Assembly (NCBI RefSeq): GCF_000378045.1
Contig: NZ_KB899096.1
Span: 1-64,000 of the forward strand
DNA: 64,000 nucleotides
Direction: 5' to 3'
From: Marinobacterium rhizophilum DSM 18822
GTDB lineage: Bacteria > Pseudomonadota > Gammaproteobacteria > Pseudomonadales > Balneatricaceae
Under the pieces are notes generated by a model. It made no database searches. It saw only the letters and a list, made by a program, of their open reading frames with translations, and was not told where the DNA came from. The translations under genes were made by a program, and so were the position numbers. Positions 1 to 9,172 of this stretch are shown here, piece after piece; position 1 is the stretch's first letter; each line of letters starts with the position of its first letter.

Positions 1-12
1 TTATTAACCTGG

Positions 13-159
13 TGTGCAAATAGGTTCCCTACCTATTTGCACATCACGCCACGGAAACGGGCGCAGGTGCGCGGACATGCTGGTTTCCGCGGCGTTCGCA
101 TTGGCCTGCGGCCAATGATGAAGCATCCCTGCTTCATGTATTAACCCGCCGGGTTAATA
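13..159. repeat. Run of tandem hairpins
   Basis: Almost every base from 13 to 159 can be placed in consecutive inverted repeats. They are 13-25/31-43 (13-bp perfect stem, loop TCCCT), 48-58/83-93 (11 bp with one G-U type mismatch), 99-106/110-117 (CATTGGCC/GGCCAATG), 118-125/130-137 (ATGAAGCA/TGCTTCAT) and 139-147/151-159 (9 bp, loop GCC). None is followed by a clear T-tract, so these are not obvious terminators. Function unknown. They could be a structured RNA or a recombination/repeat array at the end of the gene left of the window. Confidence 0.75.
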
Positions 160-439
160 AAAACGGCGATTTTACCCGCTGCCAATACGGCTTTTGACCG
201 GGCTTGCGCATGAACGTGTTTTTGAGCGCAGGGGCGGCGATACCGGCAGGGTTTCAATGACCTGCCAACATGTTTTTTCTTCGTTGACTAACACTGTGCC
301 GCGCTGCGGCTATACTTTTGCTGCACCTGCGTAATGCAGTGATGCCCAGGAGATGCATCCGCGTCAGCTAAGCAGGGAAACGGGGGCGGAAATACCGGTA
401 TAGAGCAGGCCGTCCCGTCGATAACAGGAGTGTCAAACA
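160..439. other. Intergenic region upstream of the DUF1508 gene
   Basis: No open frame with coding character was recognised here. The stretch is GC-rich and presumably contains the promoter of the small gene starting at 440. A ribosome-binding site ACAGGAG lies at 424-430. Confidence 0.5.
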
Positions 440-772
440 GTGAAAATAGTCGTCAAGAAAAGCCAGGCTGCAGAGCCCTATACTTTTTCCTTCCTCGATA
501 CGTCCGGCATGTCTCTGGTTCGCAGTGAAAACTATGCGGTCAAAAAGAGCTGTCTGAACGGTGTCGAATCGGTACGCAAAAACAGCCAGATAGACGGTCG
601 TTATGCGCTGGCGGAGTCCAAAAACGGTAAGTTCTTTTTCAACCTGAAGGCCAGTAATGGGCAGGTCGTCGCGACCAGCGCCCTGTTTGAGTCAGCGGAC
701 TTGCGCAGTGACGCCATGGCGCTTCTCAAGCGCCACGCGACCACCATGCCGATTGAAGAGGTAGAGGGCTGA
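440..772 (+). CDS. DUF1508 (YegP-like) protein
   Basis: 110-residue soluble protein with two tandem copies of the DUF1508 fold, roughly residues 8-57 and 60-108. The second carries the motif GKFFFNLKASNGQVVATS. The family includes E. coli YegP; molecular function is not established. The start is a GTG at 440, preceded by ACAGGAG nine bases upstream. Length is usual for the two-repeat form. It is followed after 82 bases by a DUF2780 gene on the same strand, and the two may be co-transcribed. Confidence 0.85.
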   Translation: MKIVVKKSQAAEPYTFSFLDTSGMSLVRSENYAVKKSCLNGVESVRKNSQIDGRYALAESKNGKFFFNLKASNGQVVATSALFESADLRSDAMALLKRHATTMPIEEVEG

Positions 773-854
773 GTCGTTACCCGGCGCAGAACGCAGCAGA
801 CCGGATTTTGCACGGCAGTCGGACTGCCAACGCAACAGGGAAGGGGATGAAGCC

Positions 855-1244
855 ATGAACATGTTGGTGCAGCAGTTGGTCAGTGTGGTGGGTGTGAGTG
901 AAACACAGGCAGAAGGCGGTAGCGGCCTGTTGCTCAAACTTTTGCGGGAAAAGCTTTCGACCAGCGATTTTGCCGAAGTATCGGCGGTGATTCCGAATGC
1001 GGAAGGGTTGCTGGAAGCGGTGCCCGGTACGGCTGGAGGTGGCTTGCTGGGTGCCCTGGGAGGGCTGGTGTCGGGATTTGGCGGTGGAAAGTTCGGTGAT
1101 CTTGCCGGGCTTGCGGCGGGCTTTTCCAAGCTTGGCCTGGATTCAAGCATGCTCGGCCCGTTTGTGACGGTACTCTTGGGTTATATACAGCGCCAGGGGG
1201 GGAATGAATTGGCGGAACGGGTCAAGAAAGCCCTCGATCAGTAG
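855..1244 (+). CDS. DUF2780-type protein
   Basis: 129-residue protein with an N-terminal helical segment (residues 1-45), a glycine-rich middle (about 55-85) and a helical C-terminus ending in AERVKKALDQ. This layout matches the DUF2780 (VcgC/VcgE-like) family, whose role is not known. No signal peptide is evident. A purine-rich GGAAGGGGATG lies just before the ATG at 855. A hairpin at 1291-1310 follows and may end the transcript. Confidence 0.7.
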   Translation: MNMLVQQLVSVVGVSETQAEGGSGLLLKLLREKLSTSDFAEVSAVIPNAEGLLEAVPGTAGGGLLGALGGLVSGFGGGKFGDLAGLAAGFSKLGLDSSMLGPFVTVLLGYIQRQGGNELAERVKKALDQ

Positions 1245-1290
1245 TCAGAAGCCCTTTGGGGCTATTCGCAAGCCTGCGGGAGTCACAGAT

Positions 1291-1316
1291 TCCGCCTGTT
1301 GTCAGGCGGAGTCGTT
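1291..1316 (+). terminator. Possible terminator between convergent genes
   Basis: Perfect 8-bp stem TCCGCCTG/CAGGCGGA (1291-1298/1303-1310) with a 4-base loop, followed by GTCGTTTT. The T-run is short and interrupted, so efficiency is uncertain. It sits between the DUF2780 gene (+) and the DoxX gene (-). Confidence 0.5.
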
Positions 1317-1323
1317 TTGGATC

Positions 1324-1725
1324 TCAGCGGCCACCAAAGAGTCGATCAAGGCTGAGAGGGCCGGGACCTGCAAAAGCAAGATAAAGGAAGGCGAAGCTGT
1401 ACATGGCTGCCAGTTCGCCGCCATTGAGCATTGGCCAGAAGCCCTGGGGGGCGTGGACCATAAAGTAGGCCACGGCCATCATGCCCGAGAGTACAAAGGC
1501 GATAGGGCGGCTGAACAGGCCCACCAGCAGCAGAGCACCCCCAAAGAGTTCCAGTGCGCCCGCCAGGCCGATCAGGGACATGAGCTCGACCGGATTGTTG
1601 GGGGGTGCCGGAAAGCCCAACAGTTTCTGGCCACCATGTTGCATAAACAGGAAGGCGGACACCATGCGCATAAGGCTAAGCAGCCAGGGGGCTACACGGG
1701 TGTTGAGCGAATCTACGGCGGACAT
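1324..1725 (-). CDS. DoxX family membrane protein
   Basis: 133-residue inner-membrane protein with four predicted hydrophobic helices. Characteristic DoxX segments are visible: FMQHGGQKLLGF near the first helix and a GALELFGGALLLVGLFSR second helix. DoxX-family members are linked to thiol/redox and quinol-associated functions, but the exact role here is unknown. An upstream ATG at 1746 is in frame. The start at 1725 is preferred because AAGGAG lies seven bases before it. Confidence 0.85.
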   Translation of the reverse strand: MSAVDSLNTRVAPWLLSLMRMVSAFLFMQHGGQKLLGFPAPPNNPVELMSLIGLAGALELFGGALLLVGLFSRPIAFVLSGMMAVAYFMVHAPQGFWPMLNGGELAAMYSFAFLYLAFAGPGPLSLDRLFGGR

Positions 1726-1872
1726 GGGGTTCTCCTTGAGGGGCATCCTGCGCCTTGTCTGGGTGTTAACGTGCGTCGTATCAAGATCTTAGGTCACTAT
1801 TATTGATACAGCCAATGCAGGGGAGGCTGTGTGGATCTGTATCTTAATGTCCCGATCTAGCCCGGTTGGACG

Positions 1873-2370
1873 TTAAGGTGGCGTGTGGCAGGACGCATCA
1901 GGGTGGGGATTTGAATTCGCGTGCTGTTGGGCCAGGTCAAGCACTGGCAATACCGTGTCAGTCAGCAGGTAGTCACCACGGCGCAGCCGCTCGATGGGGA
2001 TCCAGCGCGCATCGGCCGCATCGTCTGCCGCGCGCGGCACGCCCGACAGCCACTCACAGTAAATCACCACCAGCAGATAGTGATAATCCAGACGATCGCC
2101 GCGGTGCGCCATGACGTCAAGCACAGTCAGAATGCTTCCGGCGCTGGCGCTTACCCCGGTTTCTTCGCCAAGCTCACGCAGTACCGCTTGCCGCACGGTT
2201 TCGCCAGCCCTGATCTTGCCACCGGGAAAGCTCCAGTATCCCCTGTTGGGTGCCTGGGCACGCTGCACCAGCAGTACGCAGCCGTTGCGCATCAGTACAG
2301 CACTGGCCGCAGGAACAGGCCGGGGCGGCAGTGCGTCGCTGCTGCTGTGCGCAGCGGCATCTGTGATCAT
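1873..2370 (-). CDS. Nudix hydrolase
   Basis: 165-residue protein with a complete Nudix box. Gly51, Glu57, Arg65-Glu66, Glu69-Glu70 and Gly72 fit GX5EX7REUXEEXGU, and the box is preceded by GYWSFPGG. Nudix enzymes hydrolyse a nucleoside diphosphate linked to another moiety using Mg2+ held by the REUXEE glutamates. Substrate cannot be assigned; the sequence resembles MutT/ADP-ribose-pyrophosphatase-like members. The ATG at 2370 is preceded by GGGAG at a good distance. Confidence 0.9.
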   Translation of the reverse strand: MITDAAAHSSSDALPPRPVPAASAVLMRNGCVLLVQRAQAPNRGYWSFPGGKIRAGETVRQAVLRELGEETGVSASAGSILTVLDVMAHRGDRLDYHYLLVVIYCEWLSGVPRAADDAADARWIPIERLRRGDYLLTDTVLPVLDLAQQHANSNPHPDASCHTPP

Positions 2371-2629
2371 TGAACAGCTCCCAGTACAGTGCGGCCAAAC
2401 GAAAATGGCAGTATAGCAAGCCGGCAGCTTGGGTTCTGGCCGCAGGTTTTGCCGTGTGGCTGCTCATTGTGACGGACAGCCCGTGTCTTTCACCAATAGG
2501 GTCTGCCGGCCCTTCTGAGTTGTCTTAAACTACACAGGCAGGCGGGACGTTTTTACCGCTGGACTCCCGTCATCATCACTTTGGCTCATAAAGTGAGGCC
2601 TCTGCGGTATTTAAACGGAGATTCAGGTC

Positions 2630-3100
2630 ATGACAATCGCCGCGAATGTGAAACGCTATCTAGACGAGCACGGGATCAGCTTCGATGTCTTCAAGCATTA
2701 CCAGACGGGATCCAGCCATGAAAGTGCCGAAGCTGCCCATATTGATGAAGGGCACATAGCCAAGGCGGTGATCCTGAAGGACAGTCAGGGTGCGGTGATG
2801 GTGGTCGTGCCGGGGAATACCTGGGTCAGTCTGTCTGCGGTGCAGCGGGAACTGGGCCGGGAGCTGGTTCTGGCCGATGAAGATGAAGTCGCCGGATTTT
2901 TTCCGGATTGTGATCTCGGTGCCGTTCCGCCAATTGGCCCCCTTTACGGGCTCGAAACGCTGCTGGATGAGGCCCTGGTGAGTCTGGCTTTCCACTATTT
3001 TGAGAGTGGCGACCATCAAACCCTGTTACGGGTGAAGGGTGACGATTTTCTCAGTTTGCTCACGGGCGTGCGCCGTGGTCATTTCACGGGTGAAGACTGA
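2630..3100 (+). CDS. YbaK/EbsC-type aminoacyl-tRNA deacylase
   Basis: 156-residue single-domain protein of the YbaK/ProX (tRNA-editing) superfamily, which hydrolyses mischarged aminoacyl-tRNAs in trans. Family hallmarks seen are the HIAKAVILKD segment with the conserved lysine (about residues 42-51), VVVPGNTWVSL, and a GAVPPIGPLYG loop. The sequence is the short stand-alone form, not the insert in prolyl-tRNA synthetase. Substrate specificity cannot be told from sequence. Start chosen at 2630 after GGAGATTCAGGTC. Confidence 0.85.
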   Translation: MTIAANVKRYLDEHGISFDVFKHYQTGSSHESAEAAHIDEGHIAKAVILKDSQGAVMVVVPGNTWVSLSAVQRELGRELVLADEDEVAGFFPDCDLGAVPPIGPLYGLETLLDEALVSLAFHYFESGDHQTLLRVKGDDFLSLLTGVRRGHFTGED

Positions 3101-3242
3101 CATTCGGACTCGGACTGTTTGAGTGGTATGCGACTGAGGTGCGCCGGCCAGGTGCGTGGCATTATCTGAGCCTGCAATGTTGAGCCTGACACCTGGCGTG
3201 AAACGCCGAATTGGCTGGCTGATTTGAGTCCGCAAAGGAGGC

Positions 3243-4151
3243 TCAGTCCTGTACGGATTCGCTTTGCGACATCAGCCAGTCTGCAAAATGCTGCACGATT
3301 GGCGAAAGCTTGCGCGCCCGCGGCAGGATAAGGTGATAGCCATAGCGCGAGTTGACCGGCTCATCGAGAAGAGAGACCAGCAAGCCGCTCTCAAGCATGG
3401 AATCCACCAGCGGGCGCCAGCCAATAGCGACGCCCTGGCCGGCGATGGCGGCCTGTAGCAACAGGGTGTAGTTGTTAAACACCAGGTCTGGTTCGCGGGG
3501 TGTTTCATGAATATCGAGCATGGCAAACAGGCGAGTCCAGTCAAACCAGCGCGCATTGTGATCCGCTTCCAGCTGCAGCAAGGGCAGCTGGGTCAGTTTT
3601 GCGTGATTATCGGCACCGCTTTGTTGCAGCATCGGGCTGCATACCGGCACGACACTTTCATCGAACAGCGGTAAAGAGCGCCCTGGTGCTTCGCTGCCGT
3701 CACCGAAATTGATGGCGATATCGATATCTGCCTGATCAGGCGTGATCTGCTGTTGCGCGGTGATAACCCGGACCTCGGTATCAGGGTAGAGCGCCCTGAA
3801 ACTGGCGAGGCGCGGTACCAGCCAATACGCGGCCAGCGCAAAGTCCGTGGCAACATTGATTATTTCCTTTACGCTTTTTTGCTGCACGGTGGCGATACCC
3901 CGCTGCAGGCATTGCAGGCTTTCCGACACCGCCTCGAACAACAACCCGCCTTTGGTTGTCAGCCGCACGCCGCGGTGCAGGCGGTGGAACAGCTGTACAC
4001 CCAGTTCTTCTTCCATTCGGCTGATATGCTGACTGATCGCCGACTGGGTGCTGTTGAGTTCGCGTGCAGCCGCGGTGAAATTATGCAGTCTTGCAGCCGC
4101 CTCAAAGGCCTGCAGGCTGGGTGTGGCGGGAAGGAAACTCGGATTTGCCAT
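3243..4151 (-). CDS. LysR-family transcriptional regulator
   Basis: 302-residue LysR regulator. It has an N-terminal winged helix-turn-helix (about residues 10-70, with LQAFEAAARLHNFTAAAREL and STQSAISQHISRME) and a periplasmic-binding-type effector domain (about 95-295). It is closest in style to the GcvA-like subgroup. The gene is divergent from the remnant of a betaine/choline-binding protein at 4203-4463. LysR regulators usually act on a divergent neighbour, so its original target may have been lost. Length is normal. Confidence 0.92.
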   Translation of the reverse strand: MANPSFLPATPSLQAFEAAARLHNFTAAARELNSTQSAISQHISRMEEELGVQLFHRLHRGVRLTTKGGLLFEAVSESLQCLQRGIATVQQKSVKEIINVATDFALAAYWLVPRLASFRALYPDTEVRVITAQQQITPDQADIDIAINFGDGSEAPGRSLPLFDESVVPVCSPMLQQSGADNHAKLTQLPLLQLEADHNARWFDWTRLFAMLDIHETPREPDLVFNNYTLLLQAAIAGQGVAIGWRPLVDSMLESGLLVSLLDEPVNSRYGYHLILPRARKLSPIVQHFADWLMSQSESVQD

Positions 4152-4202
4152 TAGCCTTGCTAATCTCTGGTATTGGTTCTAACCCAGTTTACAGTAATCC
4201 TG

Positions 4203-4463
4203 TCGGCGCGCAGTATCTTCTCTAGCTACAAAACCTCGGTCGACTTGCTGGCAGTTCCTATCGGTTTTGAAAGCCTGGAGAACGGCAAAAAGGCGGATCT
4301 GGCAGCCGTTGAATGGCTCAGGGTAAATCCGGATGTATAGGCAGGCTGGCTCGAAAGCGTCACTGCCCGCGACGGTCAGCCAGGGCTGGCGGCTGTGCAG
4401 AACCATCTTGGTCTTTGGAAAGCAGGAGGTAAAAAAGAATACAATCAAATGATTATTGCTTGA
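4203..4463 (+). pseudogene. 3' remnant of a choline/betaine ABC-transporter binding protein
   Basis: In frame 4203-4463 the plus strand encodes ENGKKADLAAVEWLRVNPDV, an in-frame TAG at 4338-4340, then AGWLESVTARDGQPGLAAVQ and a stop at 4461. This resembles the C-terminal end of ChoX/ProX-type (OpuAC) substrate-binding proteins, where a helix A-x-EWL-x-x-NP is followed by a GWL-x-x-VT-x-x-DG-x-x-G-x-x-AV tail. The upstream part of the gene is missing. The assignment rests on remembered family patterns and is moderately sure. Confidence 0.5.
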
Positions 4464-4486
4464 AGGTAAAGTTAAATAGCAGGCAT

Positions 4487-4526
4487 AAAAAAGCAGGCAA
4501 TCGGGGGAATCCGTCCGATGCCTGCC
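4487..4526 (-). terminator. Rho-independent terminator of gap-pyk
   Basis: On the minus strand an 11-bp stem, GCAGGCATCGG paired with CCGATTGCCTGC with one bulged base (4515-4525/4493-4504), is followed by six T residues (4487-4492). It lies 130 bases past the pyk stop codon. Two further hairpins between it and pyk (4594-4611, TTCACTCC/GGAGTGAA, and 4615-4642) lack a T-tract and may protect the 3' end. Confidence 0.8.
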
Positions 4527-4657
4527 AAGACCGTTATCGATTTACCCTATCTGCAACCAATATGAGCCTGCGAGCCAACAGACGATAACGGGGTTCACTC
4601 CGGGGAGTGAAGGTGCAGGTGCCCTGGCCAACCGGGCACCTGTGTAATCCGTGTAAC

Positions 4658-6106
4658 TTAAGCGATATCCTGACCCACCTTGACCACTTTCATGGTGTTG
4701 GTACCGCCCTGGGCATTCATGTAATCACCCTTGGTGATTACAACCAGATCTCCCTCAACGACTACATCGCGTTTAATCAGCTCGTTAATGGCGCGCTGAT
4801 TGATCTCGCTCGGCTCCATCTCTTCGCTGTAGAAGGGAATGGTCTGCACACCGCGGTACAGGGACACCCGGTGCTGCGTATCTTCGCGACGGGACAGGGC
4901 AAAGATCGGCAGCGGCGAGCGAATGCGCGACATCAGCAGCGGCGTCTTGCCGGACTCAGTCATGCAGATGATGGCCTTGACGCCACGCAGATGGTTGGCG
5001 GCATAAATGGCCGACAGTGCGATGGTCTCGTCAATGGCTTCAAAGTTTTCGTGAATGCGGTGCTTGGAGCGGTGGGTGATGGGATGGCGTTCAGCGCCCA
5101 TGCAAACCCGCGACATGGCTTCCACCGTTTCCACCGGATAGTCGCCGGCGGCGGTTTCGGCCGACAGCATGACCGCATCGGTGTAATCCATCACGGCATT
5201 GGCCACATCGGACACTTCGGCGCGCGTCGGCATCGGGCTGCTGATCATCGACTCCATCATCTGGGTCGCGGTGATCACTACCTTGTTAAGCGTACGGGCG
5301 CGGGCAATGATGTGCTTCTGCACGGCAACCAGTTCCGCATCGCCTATCTCGACCGCGAGATCGCCACGGGCAACCATCACGGCTTCGGATGCGCGAATGA
5401 TGCCATCTAGGATCGCATCATCGGCGACGGTTTCGGCGCGTTCGATCTTGGCGATCAGGCCGGCGGTGGAACCGGCGGCACGCAGCAGTGTGCGAGCTTC
5501 ATCCATATCCGAGGCGTCACGCGGGAAGGACACGGCAACATAGTCGACGCCAATGGCGGCGGCCGTCTTGATGTCTTCGCGGTCCTTGTCGGTCAGAGCC
5601 TTGGCGGACAGGCCGCCGCCCAGACGGTTGATGCCCTTGTTGTTGGACAGCGGGCCACCCACCAGCACCACGGAATCGATCCTGGTATCGGATACGCCGG
5701 TAACCTTAAGCTCAACGCGGCCATCATCCAGCAGCAGCACGTCACCGATGCGGGCATCGCGTATCAGGGCTTCAAAGTCGATACCGACCTGAGTCTCGTC
5801 GCCAGCATCCTTTTCCAGGGTGGAGTCCAGCGCAAAGGCCTGGCCCTTGGTCAGGAAAACCTTGTGATTCTTGAAGCGCGAGATGCGAATTTTGGGGCCC
5901 TGCAGGTCACCCAAAATGGCGACAAAACGACCCTGTTTACGGCTGATCTCGCGCACCAGGTTGGCACGCGCCTGGTGGTCTGCAGCTTCCCCGTGGGAGA
6001 AGTTCAGGCGCACCACATCGGTGCCGGCTGCAATCAGCTTTTCGAGCATTTCAGGGCTGCTGGTAGCAGGTCCAAGCGTAGCGACGATCTTGGTTCGGCG
6101 TAACAT
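4658..6106 (-). CDS. pyk: Pyruvate kinase
   Basis: 482-residue pyruvate kinase, converting phosphoenolpyruvate and ADP to pyruvate and ATP. Diagnostic segments are the N-terminal [28 protein letters not shown], the active-site [12 protein letters not shown] with the metal-binding region before it, [10 protein letters not shown] and [11 protein letters not shown]. The C-terminal regulatory domain ends in [16 protein letters not shown]. Length fits the PykA type. It starts 15 bases after gap ends, so the two form an operon that serves the lower part of the Entner-Doudoroff/glycolytic route. A terminator follows at 4487-4526. Confidence 0.97.
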   Translation of the reverse strand: MLRRTKIVATLGPATSSPEMLEKLIAAGTDVVRLNFSHGEAADHQARANLVREISRKQGRFVAILGDLQGPKIRISRFKNHKVFLTKGQAFALDSTLEKDAGDETQVGIDFEALIRDARIGDVLLLDDGRVELKVTGVSDTRIDSVVLVGGPLSNNKGINRLGGGLSAKALTDKDREDIKTAAAIGVDYVAVSFPRDASDMDEARTLLRAAGSTAGLIAKIERAETVADDAILDGIIRASEAVMVARGDLAVEIGDAELVAVQKHIIARARTLNKVVITATQMMESMISSPMPTRAEVSDVANAVMDYTDAVMLSAETAAGDYPVETVEAMSRVCMGAERHPITHRSKHRIHENFEAIDETIALSAIYAANHLRGVKAIICMTESGKTPLLMSRIRSPLPIFALSRREDTQHRVSLYRGVQTIPFYSEEMEPSEINQRAINELIKRDVVVEGDLVVITKGDYMNAQGGTNTMKVVKVGQDIA

Positions 6107-6121
6107 TATTTATGCTGCTCC

Positions 6122-7126
6122 TTAGGCCGGTGCATTAACCAGGGCGAGGGTGTTATCAAGCATGCGGTTGGAGAAGCCCCACTCGTTGTCGTACCAGGCC
6201 ATGACTTTTACCAGTCGGCCGGAGACTTTGGTTTGAGTGGCGTCGAACGTTGACGACAGGGCGCAGTGGTTGAAGTCGACTGATACCAGCGGCAGGGTAT
6301 TGAAGCCCATGACCGGGGATTTCTCAGCCGCGGCCTGTAGCAGGGCGTTGACTTCGTCCACGGTTGTTTCACGTTCGGCGATGAAGGCCAGGTCGACCAG
6401 GGAGACGTTGATGGTCGGTACACGTACCGCCATGCCATCGAATTTGCCCGCCAGTTCCGGCAGTACCAGGCCTACCGCAGCAGCGGCGCCGGTTTTGGTC
6501 GGAATCATGGACTGGGTCGCGGAACGGGCGCGGTACAGGTCAGTGTGGTAGACGTCTGACAGGTTCTGATCGTTGGTGTAGGCGTGGATGGTGGTCATCA
6601 GGCCGCTTTCGATGCCGATCTCGCGCTGCAGTACCTGGGCCACTGGGGCCAGGCAGTTGGTGGTGCAGGACGCATTGGAAATAATCTCGTCACTCTGGCG
6701 CAAGGTGCTATCGTTAACACCGTAAACCACGGTGGCATCGACGCCGGTACCGGGAGCAGAAATAATGACTTTGCGTGCGCCGGCGCTCAGGTGAGCAGCT
6801 GCTTTTTCGCGGCTGGTGAACAGGCCGGTGCATTCATAGACCACATCAATGTTGAGCTCAGCCCAGGGCAGTTCGGCCGGGTTGCGCAAAGAGCAGATGC
6901 TGATGCGATCGTTGTTGACGGTCATGGACTCGCTGTCGTGGCTGACGCTGCCGTTGAAGCGACCGTGAACACTGTCGTACTGGAACAGGTGAGCATTAAT
7001 GGCGGCATCACCGAGGTCGTTGATGGCGACTACCTGGATGCGGTCACGGTAATTATTTTCGTAAAGAGCTCGCAGGACATTGCGGCCAATGCGACCAAAA
7101 CCATTAATAGCAACCCGTATTGTCAT
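6122..7126 (-). CDS. gap: Glyceraldehyde-3-phosphate dehydrogenase, type I
   Basis: 334-residue NAD-dependent GAPDH. The N-terminal Rossmann start [20 protein letters not shown] and the catalytic [12 protein letters not shown] with its nucleophilic cysteine are intact. [12 protein letters not shown] is present near the C-terminus. The start at 7126 is chosen over an in-frame ATG at 7147 because GAGGG sits eight bases upstream and the product then has the usual length. The gene is divergent from edd, and the shared region carries two palindromes that could be operators. It is co-transcribed with pyk. Confidence 0.96.
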   Translation of the reverse strand: MTIRVAINGFGRIGRNVLRALYENNYRDRIQVVAINDLGDAAINAHLFQYDSVHGRFNGSVSHDSESMTVNNDRISICSLRNPAELPWAELNIDVVYECTGLFTSREKAAAHLSAGARKVIISAPGTGVDATVVYGVNDSTLRQSDEIISNASCTTNCLAPVAQVLQREIGIESGLMTTIHAYTNDQNLSDVYHTDLYRARSATQSMIPTKTGAAAAVGLVLPELAGKFDGMAVRVPTINVSLVDLAFIAERETTVDEVNALLQAAAEKSPVMGFNTLPLVSVDFNHCALSSTFDATQTKVSGRLVKVMAWYDNEWGFSNRMLDNTLALVNAPA

Positions 7127-7342
7127 GTCACAACCCTCTAAATGCATTGTTATGCTGTTTTAATGTTGTAAAATTTACGCTTTCGTGGGAAATAAATCAA
7201 ACATTAAAATAAAAAATTGGTAAACTTACCAAAATAAACGAGATAAGTACCTTTATATGGCTGCGCGCTGTCGATACGATGTCTCAGTTTGTCTTATATA
7301 CGTAATATTCTAAGCAAAAGAACACATACTTCAGGAGTTGCC
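7127..7342. promoter_or_regulatory. Divergent gap/edd promoter region with two palindromes
   Basis: AT-rich intergenic stretch between two divergent sugar-catabolic operons. It contains GTAAAATTTAC (7168-7178), a perfect palindrome within TTGTAAAATTTACG, and TTGGTAAACTTACCAA (7217-7232), two perfect 7-bp arms around AC. In gammaproteobacteria edd/gap/zwf promoters are commonly controlled by HexR at a TGTAAT-N-ATTACA-like palindrome. The first site is compatible with that; the second may belong to another regulator. No regulator gene lies next to it. Confidence 0.55.
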
Positions 7343-9172
7343 ATGCATCCCACCGTCGAGCAAGTCACCGCACGGATCATCGCCCGCAGCAAAAACAGCC
7401 GTGATGCCTATGTCAGTCGCATGAAGGCCGCCGAGGAACAAGGCGTGCATCGCGGCAAGCTTTCCTGCGGCAACCAGGCCCATGGCTTTGCCGCCTGTGG
7501 GGAGAGTGACAAGCAGGCGCTCAAGCTGACAAACGCCGTCAACATCGGCATCGTGACGGCCTACAACGACATGCTGTCGGCGCATCAGCCCTACGAGGAC
7601 TACCCCAACAAGATTCGCGCCGCGGTGCGTGAGCTGGGTTCGGTGGCGCAGGTGGCTGGCGGTGTTCCGGCGATGTGTGATGGCGTAACCCAGGGCCAGC
7701 CCGGCATGGAACTCAGCCTGTTCAGCCGTGACGTGATAGCGATGTCGACCGCAGTGGCACTGTCCCACAACATGTTCGATGCGGCGCTGTACCTGGGGAT
7801 CTGTGACAAGATCGTGCCGGGGCTGCTGATGGGCGCGCTGAGCTTTGGTCACCTGCCGACGGTACTGGTGCCGGCTGGCCCGATGATGAGTGGTCTGCCC
7901 AACAAGGAAAAAGCCCGTATCCGTCAGCTGTATGCCGAAGGCAAAGTGGGTCGTGATGCGCTGCTTGATTGCGAATCCAGCTCCTACCACAGCGCGGGCA
8001 CCTGCACCTTTTATGGCACGGCCAACACCAACCAGCTGGTTGTCGAGCTGATGGGCCTGCACCTGCCGGGATCCTCCTTTGTTAACCCCGGTACCGAACT
8101 GCGCGATGCGCTGACCCGCGAATCCGCCCGCCAGGCCGTGCGCATTACTGCCCAGAACGGTCGTTTTACACCGCTGTACGAAGTGCTGGATGAGAAAGCC
8201 ATGGTCAATGGCCTGGTTGCGTTGCTGGCAACGGGCGGATCAACCAACCACACCATGCACATGATTGCCATTGCCCGCGCAGCCGGCATCATTATCAACT
8301 GGGACGATTTCTCCGATCTGTCCGATGTGGTGCCGTTGCTGGCGCGTATCTACCCCAATGGTGAAGCGGATATCAACCATTTCCAGGCCGCCGGTGGTAC
8401 CTCCTTCCTGGTACGCGAACTGTTGGGCGCAGGCCTGATGCATGAGGACGTCGTGACCGTCATGGGCGAGGGCCTGGCGCACTATACCCAGGAGCCTTTC
8501 CTGCAAGACGGCAAACTGGTGTGGCGTCAGGGGGCGACTGAATCGTTGGATCCCGCGGTTCTGCGTGGTGCGGCGGAGCCGTTCAGCGCCGATGGCGGCC
8601 TCAAGCTGCTCAAGGGCAACCTGGGCCGCGGTGTGATAAAAATTTCTGCGGTTTCGGCCGAGCACCAGGTTGTGGAAGCACCGGCGCTGGTGTTTGATGA
8701 TCAGGACCAGGTGGCCGAAGCCTTCAAGCGTGGCGAGCTGGAGAAGGACTTTGTCGCCGTGGTGCGCTACCAGGGCCCCAAAGCGATCGGTATGCCGGAA
8801 CTGCACAAGCTGACACCGTACCTGGGCACCCTGCAGGACCGTGGCTTCAAGGTGGCGCTGGTGACCGATGGCCGCATGTCCGGTGCGTCCGGCAAGGTCC
8901 CGGCGGCGATCCACGTTTGGCCGGAAGCGGCTAATGGCGGCCCGTTGGCACGGGTGCGCAGTGGTGATATGGTGCGCCTGGATGCCCGCAGTGGCAGCCT
9001 GGAACTCATTATGGATGCCGATGAATTCGCTGCCCGTGATGCCGCCGTCGCCAGTGAAATGGCCGGTCATCAGCTGGGTATGGGGCGTGAGCTCTTCGCT
9101 CCGCTGCGCCAGCAGGTCAGCGGTGCGGAAGAGGGCGCCAGCATCTTCTTTCAAGGGGAGACGCCTGCATGA
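7343..9172 (+). CDS. edd: Phosphogluconate dehydratase
   Basis: 609-residue 6-phosphogluconate dehydratase, the first committed enzyme of the Entner-Doudoroff pathway (6-phosphogluconate to KDPG). It belongs to the IlvD/Edd Fe-S dehydratase family. Seen are [19 protein letters not shown], the [15 protein letters not shown] segment with a cluster-ligand cysteine, [18 protein letters not shown] and [18 protein letters not shown]. An upstream in-frame ATG at 7289 exists. ATG 7343 is preferred because AGGAG precedes it and the length then matches the family. The stop overlaps the glk start by four bases (ATGA). The aldolase gene eda is not in this window. Confidence 0.97.
   Translation: MHPTVEQVTARIIARSKNSRDAYVSRMKAAEEQGVHRGKLSCGNQAHGFAACGESDKQALKLTNAVNIGIVTAYNDMLSAHQPYEDYPNKIRAAVRELGSVAQVAGGVPAMCDGVTQGQPGMELSLFSRDVIAMSTAVALSHNMFDAALYLGICDKIVPGLLMGALSFGHLPTVLVPAGPMMSGLPNKEKARIRQLYAEGKVGRDALLDCESSSYHSAGTCTFYGTANTNQLVVELMGLHLPGSSFVNPGTELRDALTRESARQAVRITAQNGRFTPLYEVLDEKAMVNGLVALLATGGSTNHTMHMIAIARAAGIIINWDDFSDLSDVVPLLARIYPNGEADINHFQAAGGTSFLVRELLGAGLMHEDVVTVMGEGLAHYTQEPFLQDGKLVWRQGATESLDPAVLRGAAEPFSADGGLKLLKGNLGRGVIKISAVSAEHQVVEAPALVFDDQDQVAEAFKRGELEKDFVAVVRYQGPKAIGMPELHKLTPYLGTLQDRGFKVALVTDGRMSGASGKVPAAIHVWPEAANGGPLARVRSGDMVRLDARSGSLELIMDADEFAARDAAVASEMAGHQLGMGRELFAPLRQQVSGAEEGASIFFQGETPA

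Noticed and set aside
4179-4448. Open frame on the minus strand between LysR and pyk
   Set aside because: It lies opposite the ChoX-like remnant, has no ribosome-binding site and no family pattern.
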